64,000 bases of DNA from Candidatus Gastranaerophilales bacterium (GTDB lineage: Bacteria > Cyanobacteriota > Vampirovibrionia > Gastranaerophilales > Gastranaerophilaceae): assembly GCA_944323165.1 (NCBI GenBank), contig CALURK010000005.1:1-64000 (forward strand), written 5' to 3'. The notes under the pieces are model-generated. The model ran no database searches. It had not been told where the DNA came from and saw only the letters and a program-made list of their open reading frames with translations. A program made the position numbers and the translations under genes. Below, in pieces: positions 43,554 to 51,411 of this stretch (position 1 is the first letter of the stretch; every line of letters starts with the position of its first letter).

Positions 43554-44138
43554 TTAAAATCCTATTGCGTAGTTAAAAATTTTCTTTTTCTTTAAGTGCT
43601 TAGTAACAATTGAAGAATCTACCGTCACTTCCGGTGTTTCTATAACTTGTCCGGCTCTTTGTAACATATTATTTTCTTGTAATGTTTTGTCGACATTGTT
43701 AAACGACTTCAATGCATCCAACCTGTTCTGTAACTCTTCATTTTCATTATTTAGTATAACGGTTTGTCTGCTTAAGTCATTCAATTTCATTTCACAAGAG
43801 ATAACAAAATAGTAGCTTACAATAACCACTCCGATAAGCAAGCTCAAAATAACGCATAACATTTTATTAACTCTTTTTATAGCCATTTCTTTAACCAGAT
43901 TTTCCTTTGGAAAGTACCCTTCTATTATACTATTAACAGCCAAATTTTGAACAGATTTGTCGATAAAAGATTTTTTAGTTCTTTGATTAAGCTGATATTC
44001 TTTTTTATACTCCCCGGAAAATTTTTTTATAAAACTATCTAACCCCGATTTATTGTTGATTTTTAATGCCGAAACCAAGATGAAATTCTCCTCTGCTCCC
44101 AGGTTTCCAACATCTTCTGTACTAAATAGCCCTTGCAA
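43554..44138 (-). CDS. FtsL-like division protein
   Basis: A 194-aa single-pass membrane protein encoded directly after rsmH, the classic place of ftsL. The cytoplasmic part is about 90 residues, longer than usual. The membrane helix is MLCVILSLLIGVVIVSYYFVI (about residues 93-113). A coiled coil follows (LSRQTVILNNENEELQNRLDAL) and then an AGQVIETPEV segment. FtsL forms the FtsQLB complex that activates septal wall synthesis. Sequence similarity in this family is very low, so synteny carries the call. The TTG start overlaps rsmH by 17 nt. Confidence 0.65.
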   Translation of the reverse strand: MQGLFSTEDVGNLGAEENFILVSALKINNKSGLDSFIKKFSGEYKKEYQLNQRTKKSFIDKSVQNLAVNSIIEGYFPKENLVKEMAIKRVNKMLCVILSLLIGVVIVSYYFVISCEMKLNDLSRQTVILNNENEELQNRLDALKSFNNVDKTLQENNMLQRAGQVIETPEVTVDSSIVTKHLKKKKIFNYAIGF

Positions 44139-45045
44139 TCCTTAACTTAGCACTTCGTGATGGTGGATTTTCCAAAATCTCCTTTTCGCTCGCTATAATA
44201 GGTTTTTTGTTTACTAACTCTATTTTAGGCGGCGGGCATTTGCAAATCATTTCATTGCATCTGCACTTTTGGCTTTCAAATTTGAAGAATTGTTTAACAA
44301 TTCTATCCTCCAAAGAATGAAAACTTATTACAGAAATTATACCACCTTTATCCAATAAATCCAATATGTCATGTAGTACAAAATTTACATTTTTTAACTC
44401 ATTATTAACTTCTATCCTAATTGCCTGAAACACTCTTGTAGCAGGGTGTATATGAGACTTAACCCTAGGAGTCGCATTGACAATGATATCAGCAAGTTCT
44501 TTCGTTGTCTTAATAGGTTTAATCCTTCTAATTTCGACAATCTTTTTTGCAATTCTTTTTGAAAAATGTTCTTCTCCATATTCGCTAAATATCCTTACTA
44601 AATCAGTTTCTGAGTATTTGTTAACAACATCGTAAGCCGAAAAATCACTATCCATATCAAATCTCATATCAAGTGGTGCGTCTTTCGAAAAAGAAAAACC
44701 TCTTTCAGCTTTAGTTAGCTGGTGATAAGAAGCGCCCAAATCAAGTATTACTCCGCCTGTAATCTTTTCTATACCAAGTTTATGCAATTCTTCTTTTATA
44801 TTGGTGTAAGAAGATTTTATAATTGTTAAATTAGAGTAATTTTTTAGTCTTTCTTTAGCATGAGCAATCGCTTCATCATCTATATCAAAGGCTATTAACC
44901 TACCATTTGGAGAAATTCTTTTCAGAATTAATTCACTGTGCCCACCGCCACCTAAAGTGCAATCTACATATATTTTACCAGGTTGGCATTCTAGAGCATC
45001 AACAGCTTCATTAAGCATTACTGTATAATGTTTGAAATCGTCCAT
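44122..45045 (-). CDS. rsmH: 16S rRNA (cytosine-N4) methyltransferase RsmH
   Basis: A 307-aa methyltransferase acting on C1402 of 16S rRNA. Motifs are HYTVMLNEAVDAL, YVDCTLGGGGHSELIL (SAM site), DLGASYHQLTKAERGFSF, PLDMRFD, ISFHSLEDRIVKQFF and NPPSRSAKLRIAR. The ATG has no ribosome site; TGC-TAAAAT lies 6 nt upstream, so there is a likely internal leaderless promoter within the minus-strand run. Confidence 0.96.
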   Translation of the reverse strand: MDDFKHYTVMLNEAVDALECQPGKIYVDCTLGGGGHSELILKRISPNGRLIAFDIDDEAIAHAKERLKNYSNLTIIKSSYTNIKEELHKLGIEKITGGVILDLGASYHQLTKAERGFSFSKDAPLDMRFDMDSDFSAYDVVNKYSETDLVRIFSEYGEEHFSKRIAKKIVEIRRIKPIKTTKELADIIVNATPRVKSHIHPATRVFQAIRIEVNNELKNVNFVLHDILDLLDKGGIISVISFHSLEDRIVKQFFKFESQKCRCNEMICKCPPPKIELVNKKPIIASEKEILENPPSRSAKLRIARAI

Positions 45046-45051
45046 ATAAAA

Positions 45052-45060
45052 ATTTTAGCA
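45052..45060 (-). promoter_or_regulatory. Extended -10 placed for a leaderless rsmH mRNA
   Basis: Minus-strand TGC-TAAAAT, then 6 nt (TTTTAT) and ATG at 45045; no Shine-Dalgarno sequence. Confidence 0.6.
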
Positions 45061-45079
45061 TATAAAGATTTTTCGTGGA

Positions 45080-45517
45080 TTACATGTCTAACATAAATGT
45101 AACAGGTCCATCATTAATTAAAGCGACGTCCATCATAGCGCCAAAAACTCCAGTTTGGGTATTAATTCCATAATTTTTTACTTCATTAATGAACGTTTCA
45201 TATAATTTTTTTGCAACATCAGGCGGAGCAGAATTGTCAAAGCTTGGACGTGTTCCTTTTTTACAATTTCCACAAAGGGTAAACTGTGAAACAATAAGCA
45301 TTTCACCTTTAATATCAAGAATTGATTTATTCATTTTGTCGTTTTCGTCAGAAAAAATTCTCAGATTAACAAGCTTCTTTGCCATTTTTTGAATTTCTTC
45401 TGTAGTATCTCCCTTTTCTATTCCAACAAGAGCCAGAATTCCTTGTTTTATACTGGAATATAGTTTACCATCAATACTTACTGAAGCCTCTTTTACCCTT
45501 TGTATCAAAACTTTCAT
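45080..45517 (-). CDS. dtd: D-aminoacyl-tRNA deacylase
   Basis: A 145-aa DTD that removes D-amino acids (and glycine mischarged on tRNA-Ala) from tRNA. The family motifs are VSQFTLCGNCKKGTRPSFDNSAPP and, at the C-terminus, NDGPVTFMLDM, corresponding to the SQFTL and Gly-cisPro active-site motifs. It starts inside the stop of the Maf-type gene (4-nt overlap). Confidence 0.94.
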   Translation of the reverse strand: MKVLIQRVKEASVSIDGKLYSSIKQGILALVGIEKGDTTEEIQKMAKKLVNLRIFSDENDKMNKSILDIKGEMLIVSQFTLCGNCKKGTRPSFDNSAPPDVAKKLYETFINEVKNYGINTQTGVFGAMMDVALINDGPVTFMLDM

Positions 45518-47403
45518 TGAAGAACTCCTATTGTGTATTCAATTCTGGAATTTATATCTAATATTGCTTTTTGAGCGTTTTCAAAATACGTTGAAAATTT
45601 TGTTATTAGATCATTCAAACTTTTAGCATCAAAGCTTGTAGCCATTTTCATAGTATAATCCAAATCAATGCGTTCTTTTGCTGTTATAAAATCAAAGAGT
45701 GTATTGGTGTAAGTGGTGCTTAGTTTCAAGAAAATGGTAGAGACTTTCTTCAAATCCTTTAAAACTTCTACTGTAGCATTTTTGTATCGCTTAAATTCAT
45801 TATTAAGTGATTTTACAGCATTTTGTCCATTTTGTACTTCTACAAGTATTTTATTAAGATTTTCAACTTCTTTACGCAATTTATCTTTTATTTCATAAAC
45901 ATTAAAGGTATAATTTGGCTTAAGTTCTCTATTTGAAATCTTAGAGGTATCTTTCAGTGCTTCTTCAAGCGGAATGTTTTTATATCCGTCAATTTGTGCT
46001 CCGACTAAAGAGGTATTTATATATTCTCTATCATTAAACATTTGAGTAAATTCAGTTAAAGGTTTAATAAAAGCTGCATACACTGATTCCGTCGGAATTT
46101 GATCCCCTTGTATACCTTTGACATAATAAAGTGAGTTATTAAGATTTTTTAGTCTTTTCTTTGCAGCATTTATTCGTTTCTCATCGTCTTTGTAATTGCT
46201 TAATGATGCGACAAATCTATCAAAATCTTTTGCTGTAATTTCAAAGCGTTTTGTTTCTTTATTATAGCGGCATTCCAAATCTTTGTATGCTGAATCTTTG
46301 CTGTAGCATTGACCTTCAATATATGCCAAGTCTTGCCCTACCATCACAATTCTTGAGCAGCCTAATATTCTAGCAACATTTAGAGCAGTATATGAAACTG
46401 TACCTTTAGAAAAGTATTCAGAGGTATCTTCATTTATTATTTTGCTCCAAAATGAGTTAATAGGCATATTATTTGAAATGTGTGAGTATATTTGTTTAAA
46501 TTTAAACTTTCTGAGGTTCTTGTTAGAATATGGTTCTGTTACAAAGTTAACTTCTGACAAATCAATACCTTCAATTTGTTTAGAAGAATCATAAGCTTCA
46601 ATTATGCACAAAAAATCCGGTGTGATTCCGTGTTTTGCAATAGTCTTCATTGCAGTTCCGACAACTATTAGAACAATATTATCTCTATATTTTTTTATTG
46701 TTTCTATATTTCGATCAAGAGTCGGACCTGCAGAAACTACTACAGCTGTTTCACCCTCATAAAAGTTTTTGATTGAGCATAGCGGTGGTTCTTTTATGAG
46801 GTTTGGAATATTTCTTATCAAAGTTTTCGTAATAGGGTAAAATTTTTCTTGAGTGTATTTTAAATCCAAGCTATAAGAGCCAACCATTCTTTGAAGACTT
46901 TCTACCATGTGATCAAAGTTCTTAGAATTGAGTTCCCTATATGACATTGTTGTTAATAATAACGGTTTATTTTTTATGTTTGATTTTTGATAAATGTATT
47001 CTCCAACTTTTTCCAGATTATCTGATATAAATATATTATTTTTTAAAATATCATTTGAAAAATCTACAAGAGAAAATGCTATTTTTAATATATTCAAATC
47101 CGGTTCATACAAGATTACCGTACCTAAAGAATTTGCTGATGCAACCTGAAACAGATACCCTAACCCCAGACCATATACAAGATGTATTGCAATAGGACTA
47201 TTTTCTGCCATTGAAAAGATTTCTTTTGCTTCGGCTAGAGGATTTTGTCTGTTGTGAAGAAAAACATTTTTGTAATTTAAATTATAAAAACCGTTTTCAT
47301 TAACGAGCTGAGGTACATCAGTTACTACGTGTTGTGCTATTCTATTAGCAAGTTCTTTGTCTTTTTTTGCAAGTACAGTCAAATTTTTTTCAAGTATATT
47401 CAA
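45514..47403 (-). CDS. Motility accessory factor (Maf, DUF115) glycosyltransferase
   Basis: A 629-aa protein of the DUF115/MAF_flag10 group, the Maf proteins that transfer nonulosonic acids such as pseudaminic or legionaminic acid onto flagellin. Visible are HLVYGLGLGYLFQVAS, VILYEPDLNILK, the core AVVVSAGPTLDRNIETIKKY, ITPDFLCIIEAYDSS, and ILGCSRIVMVGQDLAY. The C-terminal 150 residues are helical. It starts at TTG with GGGGAG upstream. It lies in a run of translation genes rather than next to flagellin, and no nonulosonate synthesis genes are present in this window. Confidence 0.85.
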   Translation of the reverse strand: MNILEKNLTVLAKKDKELANRIAQHVVTDVPQLVNENGFYNLNYKNVFLHNRQNPLAEAKEIFSMAENSPIAIHLVYGLGLGYLFQVASANSLGTVILYEPDLNILKIAFSLVDFSNDILKNNIFISDNLEKVGEYIYQKSNIKNKPLLLTTMSYRELNSKNFDHMVESLQRMVGSYSLDLKYTQEKFYPITKTLIRNIPNLIKEPPLCSIKNFYEGETAVVVSAGPTLDRNIETIKKYRDNIVLIVVGTAMKTIAKHGITPDFLCIIEAYDSSKQIEGIDLSEVNFVTEPYSNKNLRKFKFKQIYSHISNNMPINSFWSKIINEDTSEYFSKGTVSYTALNVARILGCSRIVMVGQDLAYIEGQCYSKDSAYKDLECRYNKETKRFEITAKDFDRFVASLSNYKDDEKRINAAKKRLKNLNNSLYYVKGIQGDQIPTESVYAAFIKPLTEFTQMFNDREYINTSLVGAQIDGYKNIPLEEALKDTSKISNRELKPNYTFNVYEIKDKLRKEVENLNKILVEVQNGQNAVKSLNNEFKRYKNATVEVLKDLKKVSTIFLKLSTTYTNTLFDFITAKERIDLDYTMKMATSFDAKSLNDLITKFSTYFENAQKAILDINSRIEYTIGVLQ

Positions 47404-47425
47404 GTTTAACTCCCCAAAACTTAAA

Positions 47426-48451
47426 TTATAAGTTTTCTCTTTTTCCTCTCAATTGACCGCAAGCTGCGTCAATGTCAGCTCCTCGTTCCAGTCTTACAGT
47501 AACCTTTTTCCCTGAATGCTCAAGCAAGTATTTAAATTTCATAATATCATTGCCGGACGGCTTTTTGTAATCATTTTCTATTACAGAATTGTATGGAATT
47601 AGGTTAATATTACATTTTATATCCTTAAGCCAGTGAGCAAGCTCTTTTGCAACTTCAAAGGTATCATTAAAACCGTGAATAAGAATATATTCAATGGTAA
47701 TTCTTCTGCCGGTTTTTTCTACGTAATTCAAAAGAGCTTTTTTTAATTCCTCAAGCGGATATCTTTTTTCGATTGGCATAAGCTCCAGTCTTAATTTATG
47801 ATTTGGTGCGTGAAGTGATATTGCAAGTGTAGATTGTAAATCTAATTCAGCTAACCTGTTTATCCCAGGTATTATGCCACTCGTAGAAATAGTAATCCTT
47901 CTTGCTCCTATTTGAAAATCATTATTAAAAATTTCCAAAGATTTTAACACATTTTCAAGATTTAATAGAGGCTCGCCCTGTCCCATAAAAACAATATTTG
48001 TAACCTTAAGTCCCGTATCTCTTTGAATTGTTAAAACTTGTTCAATAATTTCTTTGTAGGTGAGATTTCTTTTAAAGCCGCCTTTTCCTGTTGCGCAAAA
48101 AGAACAGTTAACGGCGCATCCTACTTGAGAACTTACGCAAGCTGTTAAATTCGCGCGGTTATCAAATCTCATAAGAACTGTCTCAACACATTCTCCGTCA
48201 GGGTATTCAACTAAATATTTTAAAGTACCGTCTTTACTCGTCTGTTTAACTTTGATTTTTGTATCTGTAACCGCAGCAATTTCTTTTAGCTGTTCTCGAA
48301 AATCTTTCGACAAATTGGTCATTTCGTCAATAGAAGAAACCGATTTTGTATAAATCCAATTGTGAATTTGTTTTGCCCTGAACTTTGTAGCCTTCAGGTC
48401 AGACATCAAATTCTCAAGTTCACTAAGGCTCATTCCAGATAAGATTATCAC
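47426..48451 (-). CDS. rlmN: Dual-specificity rRNA/tRNA methyltransferase RlmN
   Basis: A 341-aa radical SAM enzyme that makes 2-methyladenosine in 23S rRNA (A2503) and some tRNAs. The cluster-binding motif is CSFCATGKGG preceded by CVSSQVGCAVN, and the chain continues with VFMGQGEPLLN, ISTSGIIPGI and SLHAPNHKLRLELMPI. The catalytic C-terminal Cys is in DIDAACGQLRG. The GTG start overlaps the upstream stop (GTGA), with GGAGAA as ribosome site. Confidence 0.95.
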   Translation of the reverse strand: MIILSGMSLSELENLMSDLKATKFRAKQIHNWIYTKSVSSIDEMTNLSKDFREQLKEIAAVTDTKIKVKQTSKDGTLKYLVEYPDGECVETVLMRFDNRANLTACVSSQVGCAVNCSFCATGKGGFKRNLTYKEIIEQVLTIQRDTGLKVTNIVFMGQGEPLLNLENVLKSLEIFNNDFQIGARRITISTSGIIPGINRLAELDLQSTLAISLHAPNHKLRLELMPIEKRYPLEELKKALLNYVEKTGRRITIEYILIHGFNDTFEVAKELAHWLKDIKCNINLIPYNSVIENDYKKPSGNDIMKFKYLLEHSGKKVTVRLERGADIDAACGQLRGKRENL

Positions 48452-49191
48452 TGAAGTTTCTCCTTGTAAAAATCAATGATATCAACTTTAGCTTTTAAAA
48501 GCATAGCCTCATGTGCTATTTCGTTTTTCCACGCATTGTAAGAACATGACGAAGGAAGAAGTTTCAGCGGATTATGCGGAAACTCTTTGCAAATATCAGG
48601 TCTTTTTTCGTACTCTGAACATAAATTGTCTTTAAGTTTAGGACAGTAATAATAATAGATTTTTTCATCTTCTACAAGCTCGTTTAGGAGCTTAAAATAT
48701 TCAGGATTAGCTTTTCTTGCTTCTTCTTCAGACTCATAGGGTACAAATACTGAAACAAAATCTGAAGAAAACTTGTCACCCTTCATCGCTCTTTGTTTAA
48801 GTTGTGCATAAGAATATTCACTCACCGCAAGCTTACAACAAGCTGCGCATTTAGAACAACTGTATTCACTTTTTTTATCCATTATTTTTTTATAGATTAA
48901 TTTAAGCTTTTGTCTATAATCCCCTGAAAGATACGTTAAAATCTTAAGTTGCCAGTTTCTATATTCACAATTCGCCGGATACATTGTAAATACATCTTTT
49001 TTTTCAATGTTGCAATCTTTGATTTTACAATCCTTACAAGGGTATTCCGGCTTGAATTGATTAATTTCTTTTCTTATACTCTCCGCTGCTTCTACAAAAA
49101 TAGCTTCATAATTATCTTTTAGATTGTTGAATTGAGTATGTAATGATGTATCCTCATTGTTTATTTTTTTGGTTTCAAAAAAATTATCCAT
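48448..49191 (-). CDS. YkgJ-family (UPF0153) cysteine-cluster protein
   Basis: A 247-aa protein with cysteine groups typical of the YkgJ zinc/iron-chelating family: CKDCKIKDC, then CSKCAACCKLAVSEYSYAQL, YYCPKLKDNLCSEYEKRPDICKEFP. The function of the family is not settled. ATG 49191 is preferred over TTG 49197. It has no ribosome site but a complete promoter (TTGCCG, 17-nt spacer, TGG-TACTAT) ending 7 nt before the ATG, so it is probably the leaderless first gene of the minus-strand operon. Confidence 0.8.
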   Translation of the reverse strand: MDNFFETKKINNEDTSLHTQFNNLKDNYEAIFVEAAESIRKEINQFKPEYPCKDCKIKDCNIEKKDVFTMYPANCEYRNWQLKILTYLSGDYRQKLKLIYKKIMDKKSEYSCSKCAACCKLAVSEYSYAQLKQRAMKGDKFSSDFVSVFVPYESEEEARKANPEYFKLLNELVEDEKIYYYYCPKLKDNLCSEYEKRPDICKEFPHNPLKLLPSSCSYNAWKNEIAHEAMLLKAKVDIIDFYKEKLQ

Positions 49192-49198
49192 ACTCAAG

Positions 49199-49228
49199 AT
49201 AGTACCATAAATTGCCTAATACGGCAAT
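49199..49228 (-). promoter_or_regulatory. Operon promoter with inverted repeat over the -35
   Basis: Minus strand: TTGCCG (49222-49227), 17-nt spacer, TACTAT (49199-49204) preceded by TGG. ATTGCC-TAATAC-GGCAAT (49211-49228) is an inverted repeat covering the -35 and could be an operator for this operon or the divergent superoxide reductase gene. Confidence 0.6.
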
Positions 49229-49280
49229 GAGATTATTTTATGTACAGCTAGAATAAATGTGTAAATAGAAAGGATAAATT

Positions 49281-49673
49281 ATGTCGACAGAAAAGTTACA
49301 ATTATACAAATGCGAAGTCTGCGGAAATTTAGTTCAGGTAATTGAACCAAGTTTTGGTGAGTTAGTTTGTTGTAATCAACCGATGAAATTACAACAAATA
49401 CAACACGATAGGTCAGAAACAGGTGAAAAACACGCACCTATAATTGAAATTAAAGAAAATGAAAAATATGTGACAGTAAAATCTCATCCAATGTTAAAAG
49501 AACATTATATTCAATTTGTTGAGGTTTATAAAAAAGACAAGTCTGAAATGCATCTTAAGTATTTTAATCCGGAAGAAGTTGCTGAATTTGATATAAATTG
49601 TTTACCGGATGATATTGAAGCAATAGAGTTCTGTAATATACACGGTTTGTGGGGAGAAAATAAAAATGATTAG
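49281..49673 (+). CDS. Desulfoferrodoxin / superoxide reductase
   Basis: A 130-aa two-iron superoxide reductase that reduces superoxide to peroxide without making oxygen, typical of anaerobes. The N-terminal desulforedoxin site is YKCEVCGN and LVCCNQPM. The catalytic His4Cys iron ligands are in GEKHAPII, KSHPMLKEHYI and FCNIHGLWG. It overlaps ferritin by 8 nt, forming an oxygen and iron protection operon. Ribosome site AGAAAGGA. Confidence 0.94.
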   Translation: MSTEKLQLYKCEVCGNLVQVIEPSFGELVCCNQPMKLQQIQHDRSETGEKHAPIIEIKENEKYVTVKSHPMLKEHYIQFVEVYKKDKSEMHLKYFNPEEVAEFDINCLPDDIEAIEFCNIHGLWGENKND

Positions 49674-50154
49674 TGATAAAGTAAATGAGATAATTAATGA
49701 ACAAATTAATAAAGAATTTTATTCAGGTTACTTATACCTTTCAATGTCTGCTTATATGAAAGAATTAGGTCTGTTTGGATTTTCTTCTTGGCTGAAACAT
49801 CAAGCAAAGGAGGAGGTTGAACACGGATTAAAACTTTTCGATTATTTGATATCCAGAAACAGTTTTGTGACTTTAAAACAAATAAAAACACCTGAGTTTG
49901 AATTTCATGGCGTAATTTCGGTTTTTAATAAAATATATGAGCATGAAAAAAGTATAACAGAATCTGTAATGCATGTTGCAAAACAGGCTGAAGATGAGTG
50001 TGATCGGTCTACATTGTCATTTATTGATTGGTTTATAAATGAACAAATAGAAGAAGAACAAAATGTAAAAAATATAATTAAGCGCCTTGAACTGTTCGGC
50101 GAGGACAAAGTTTCCCTGTACCTTATTGATAAAGAATTAGGGGAACGAAAATAG
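49666..50154 (+). CDS. Ferritin
   Basis: A 162-aa non-haem ferritin with the usual ferroxidase residues in INEQINKEFYSGYLYLSMSAY, AKEEVEHGLKLFDYL and NEQIEEEQNV. It stores iron and removes peroxide chemistry substrates. It is translationally coupled to the superoxide reductase gene, which fits a joint response to oxygen exposure. Confidence 0.93.
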   Translation: MISDKVNEIINEQINKEFYSGYLYLSMSAYMKELGLFGFSSWLKHQAKEEVEHGLKLFDYLISRNSFVTLKQIKTPEFEFHGVISVFNKIYEHEKSITESVMHVAKQAEDECDRSTLSFIDWFINEQIEEEQNVKNIIKRLELFGEDKVSLYLIDKELGERK

Positions 50155-50156
50155 AC

Positions 50157-50181
50157 AAAAAGGACTAATATAGTCCTTTTT
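50157..50181 (+). terminator. Terminator after ferritin
   Basis: Hairpin AAAAAGGACTA/TAGTCCTTTTT with a 3-nt loop and a T-tail. Confidence 0.85.
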
Positions 50182-50276
50182 TCTTGTATATATTTTTTGT
50201 TTTTGGTAAATTAATTGTGTGTGTTTTATATTACTAAAACATTGTAAATAAATGTAAAGTTCATGCTTTTTTAATA

Positions 50277-50294
50277 GCAAAAAATATTTTTTTA
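50277..50294 (+). promoter_or_regulatory. Shared AT-rich promoter element, amylase locus 2
   Basis: Identical over 18 nt to 36277-36294 and followed by a similar CTTTAAATATAT segment at the same distance. It ends 36 nt before the ATG at 50331. Confidence 0.6.
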
Positions 50295-50330
50295 AGAACT
50301 TTAAATATATAGGTACCAGATGGGGTTCGT

Positions 50331-51410
50331 ATGATTAAATCAGTAAGTTTAGCAGATAAAAATGTTACATTTGGGGCGCAGGCTGAGACCGAAAAAAATA
50401 AGGTTGAGATGGAATCTCGCATATTGCCAAATACCCTAAAAACAAGGTTACAGCAAAAGTATCAAAAAACATCCAATGCATTTTTGCAATACCCGATAAA
50501 GGGTTTAAAGGGAGATGTTAACTCTGATTTCTACGAATTTTTATCAATGGGAATTATACCATACTTGATAGGTAGTGGTATGTTTATGGGCTTATTTAAT
50601 TTAGTAAATAAGCACTTAATGCCAAAATCACATGTTTGTGCTGGTATCAACGGAAAGAAAATGGCTTTGGGAGTCGTTTTATATGGCTTACTGAAAACAT
50701 TATCGGCAGATTTAGTTACACGCCCGGTATATTGGGGTACTGGTGTTGATATAGAATTACCTATTGAACACGTTTATTACCCGTTACCAAAAGAACCTGG
50801 TGAATCTGCAAGGATTATTCCGCAAGTACAACAAAGAAAAGTGTATGACAGTAGAGAGTTCTTTAGAAAGGATTTGATACAAAAAGATATCGGAGTTTCT
50901 TATTATGATAATGTTGCTAAGAAACTTGGTTTGGGTGAGGACTTAAATGATTCTGTAACAGAAACTACTCCGATAATTCAAAATATAATTTCAACAACAA
51001 AAACCGCAAAAAGCTTGTCTACTTATGCTTGGGCAGGTTTGGGAGTAGGGTTGGCGACACAAGATTGTTGGGAAGATTTCTTTACCTCTATCTCAAACAG
51101 AAAACGTCATATACCAAAACCAGGAGAAGGTTTAGGTGCTAAGATGGCTGCAAGAATGAAAAACTTTGGCACTAACACTTATGAAATATCAAAAACGTTC
51201 TTGAAGTCATTTGGCAAATCTTTTAAAACGTTGTGGACAGGAAATCCTGGCAAAACCGGATTTATGAAGCATGCCGGAAAGGCTTGGATGATTTTTACGG
51301 CAGCATTAACAATTGGTACGACAGCAAATGCAATATACAAAGCAAAACATATGGGAAAATTGGCAAATAAAGATATTATGGATAAGTCCAAAGAAAGTAC
51401 GGTGATTTAG
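50331..51410 (+). CDS. F-x-A-tagged multi-pass membrane protein
   Basis: A 359-aa protein with NVTFGA at the N-terminus (Phe14) and no signal peptide. Hydrophobic segments occur at about residues 75-95 (IIPYLIGSGMFMGLFNLV), 110-130 (MALGVVLYGLLKTLSADLV), 230-250 (TYAWAGLGVGLATQD) and 320-340 (AWMIFTAALTIGTTANAIY), with a soluble middle part (PLPKEPGESARIIPQVQQRKV). No family is recognised. It is the first gene of a three-gene operon with an 852-aa protein (1-nt gap) and a GH13 enzyme. Confidence 0.8.
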   Translation: MIKSVSLADKNVTFGAQAETEKNKVEMESRILPNTLKTRLQQKYQKTSNAFLQYPIKGLKGDVNSDFYEFLSMGIIPYLIGSGMFMGLFNLVNKHLMPKSHVCAGINGKKMALGVVLYGLLKTLSADLVTRPVYWGTGVDIELPIEHVYYPLPKEPGESARIIPQVQQRKVYDSREFFRKDLIQKDIGVSYYDNVAKKLGLGEDLNDSVTETTPIIQNIISTTKTAKSLSTYAWAGLGVGLATQDCWEDFFTSISNRKRHIPKPGEGLGAKMAARMKNFGTNTYEISKTFLKSFGKSFKTLWTGNPGKTGFMKHAGKAWMIFTAALTIGTTANAIYKAKHMGKLANKDIMDKSKESTVI

Positions 51411-51411
51411 T

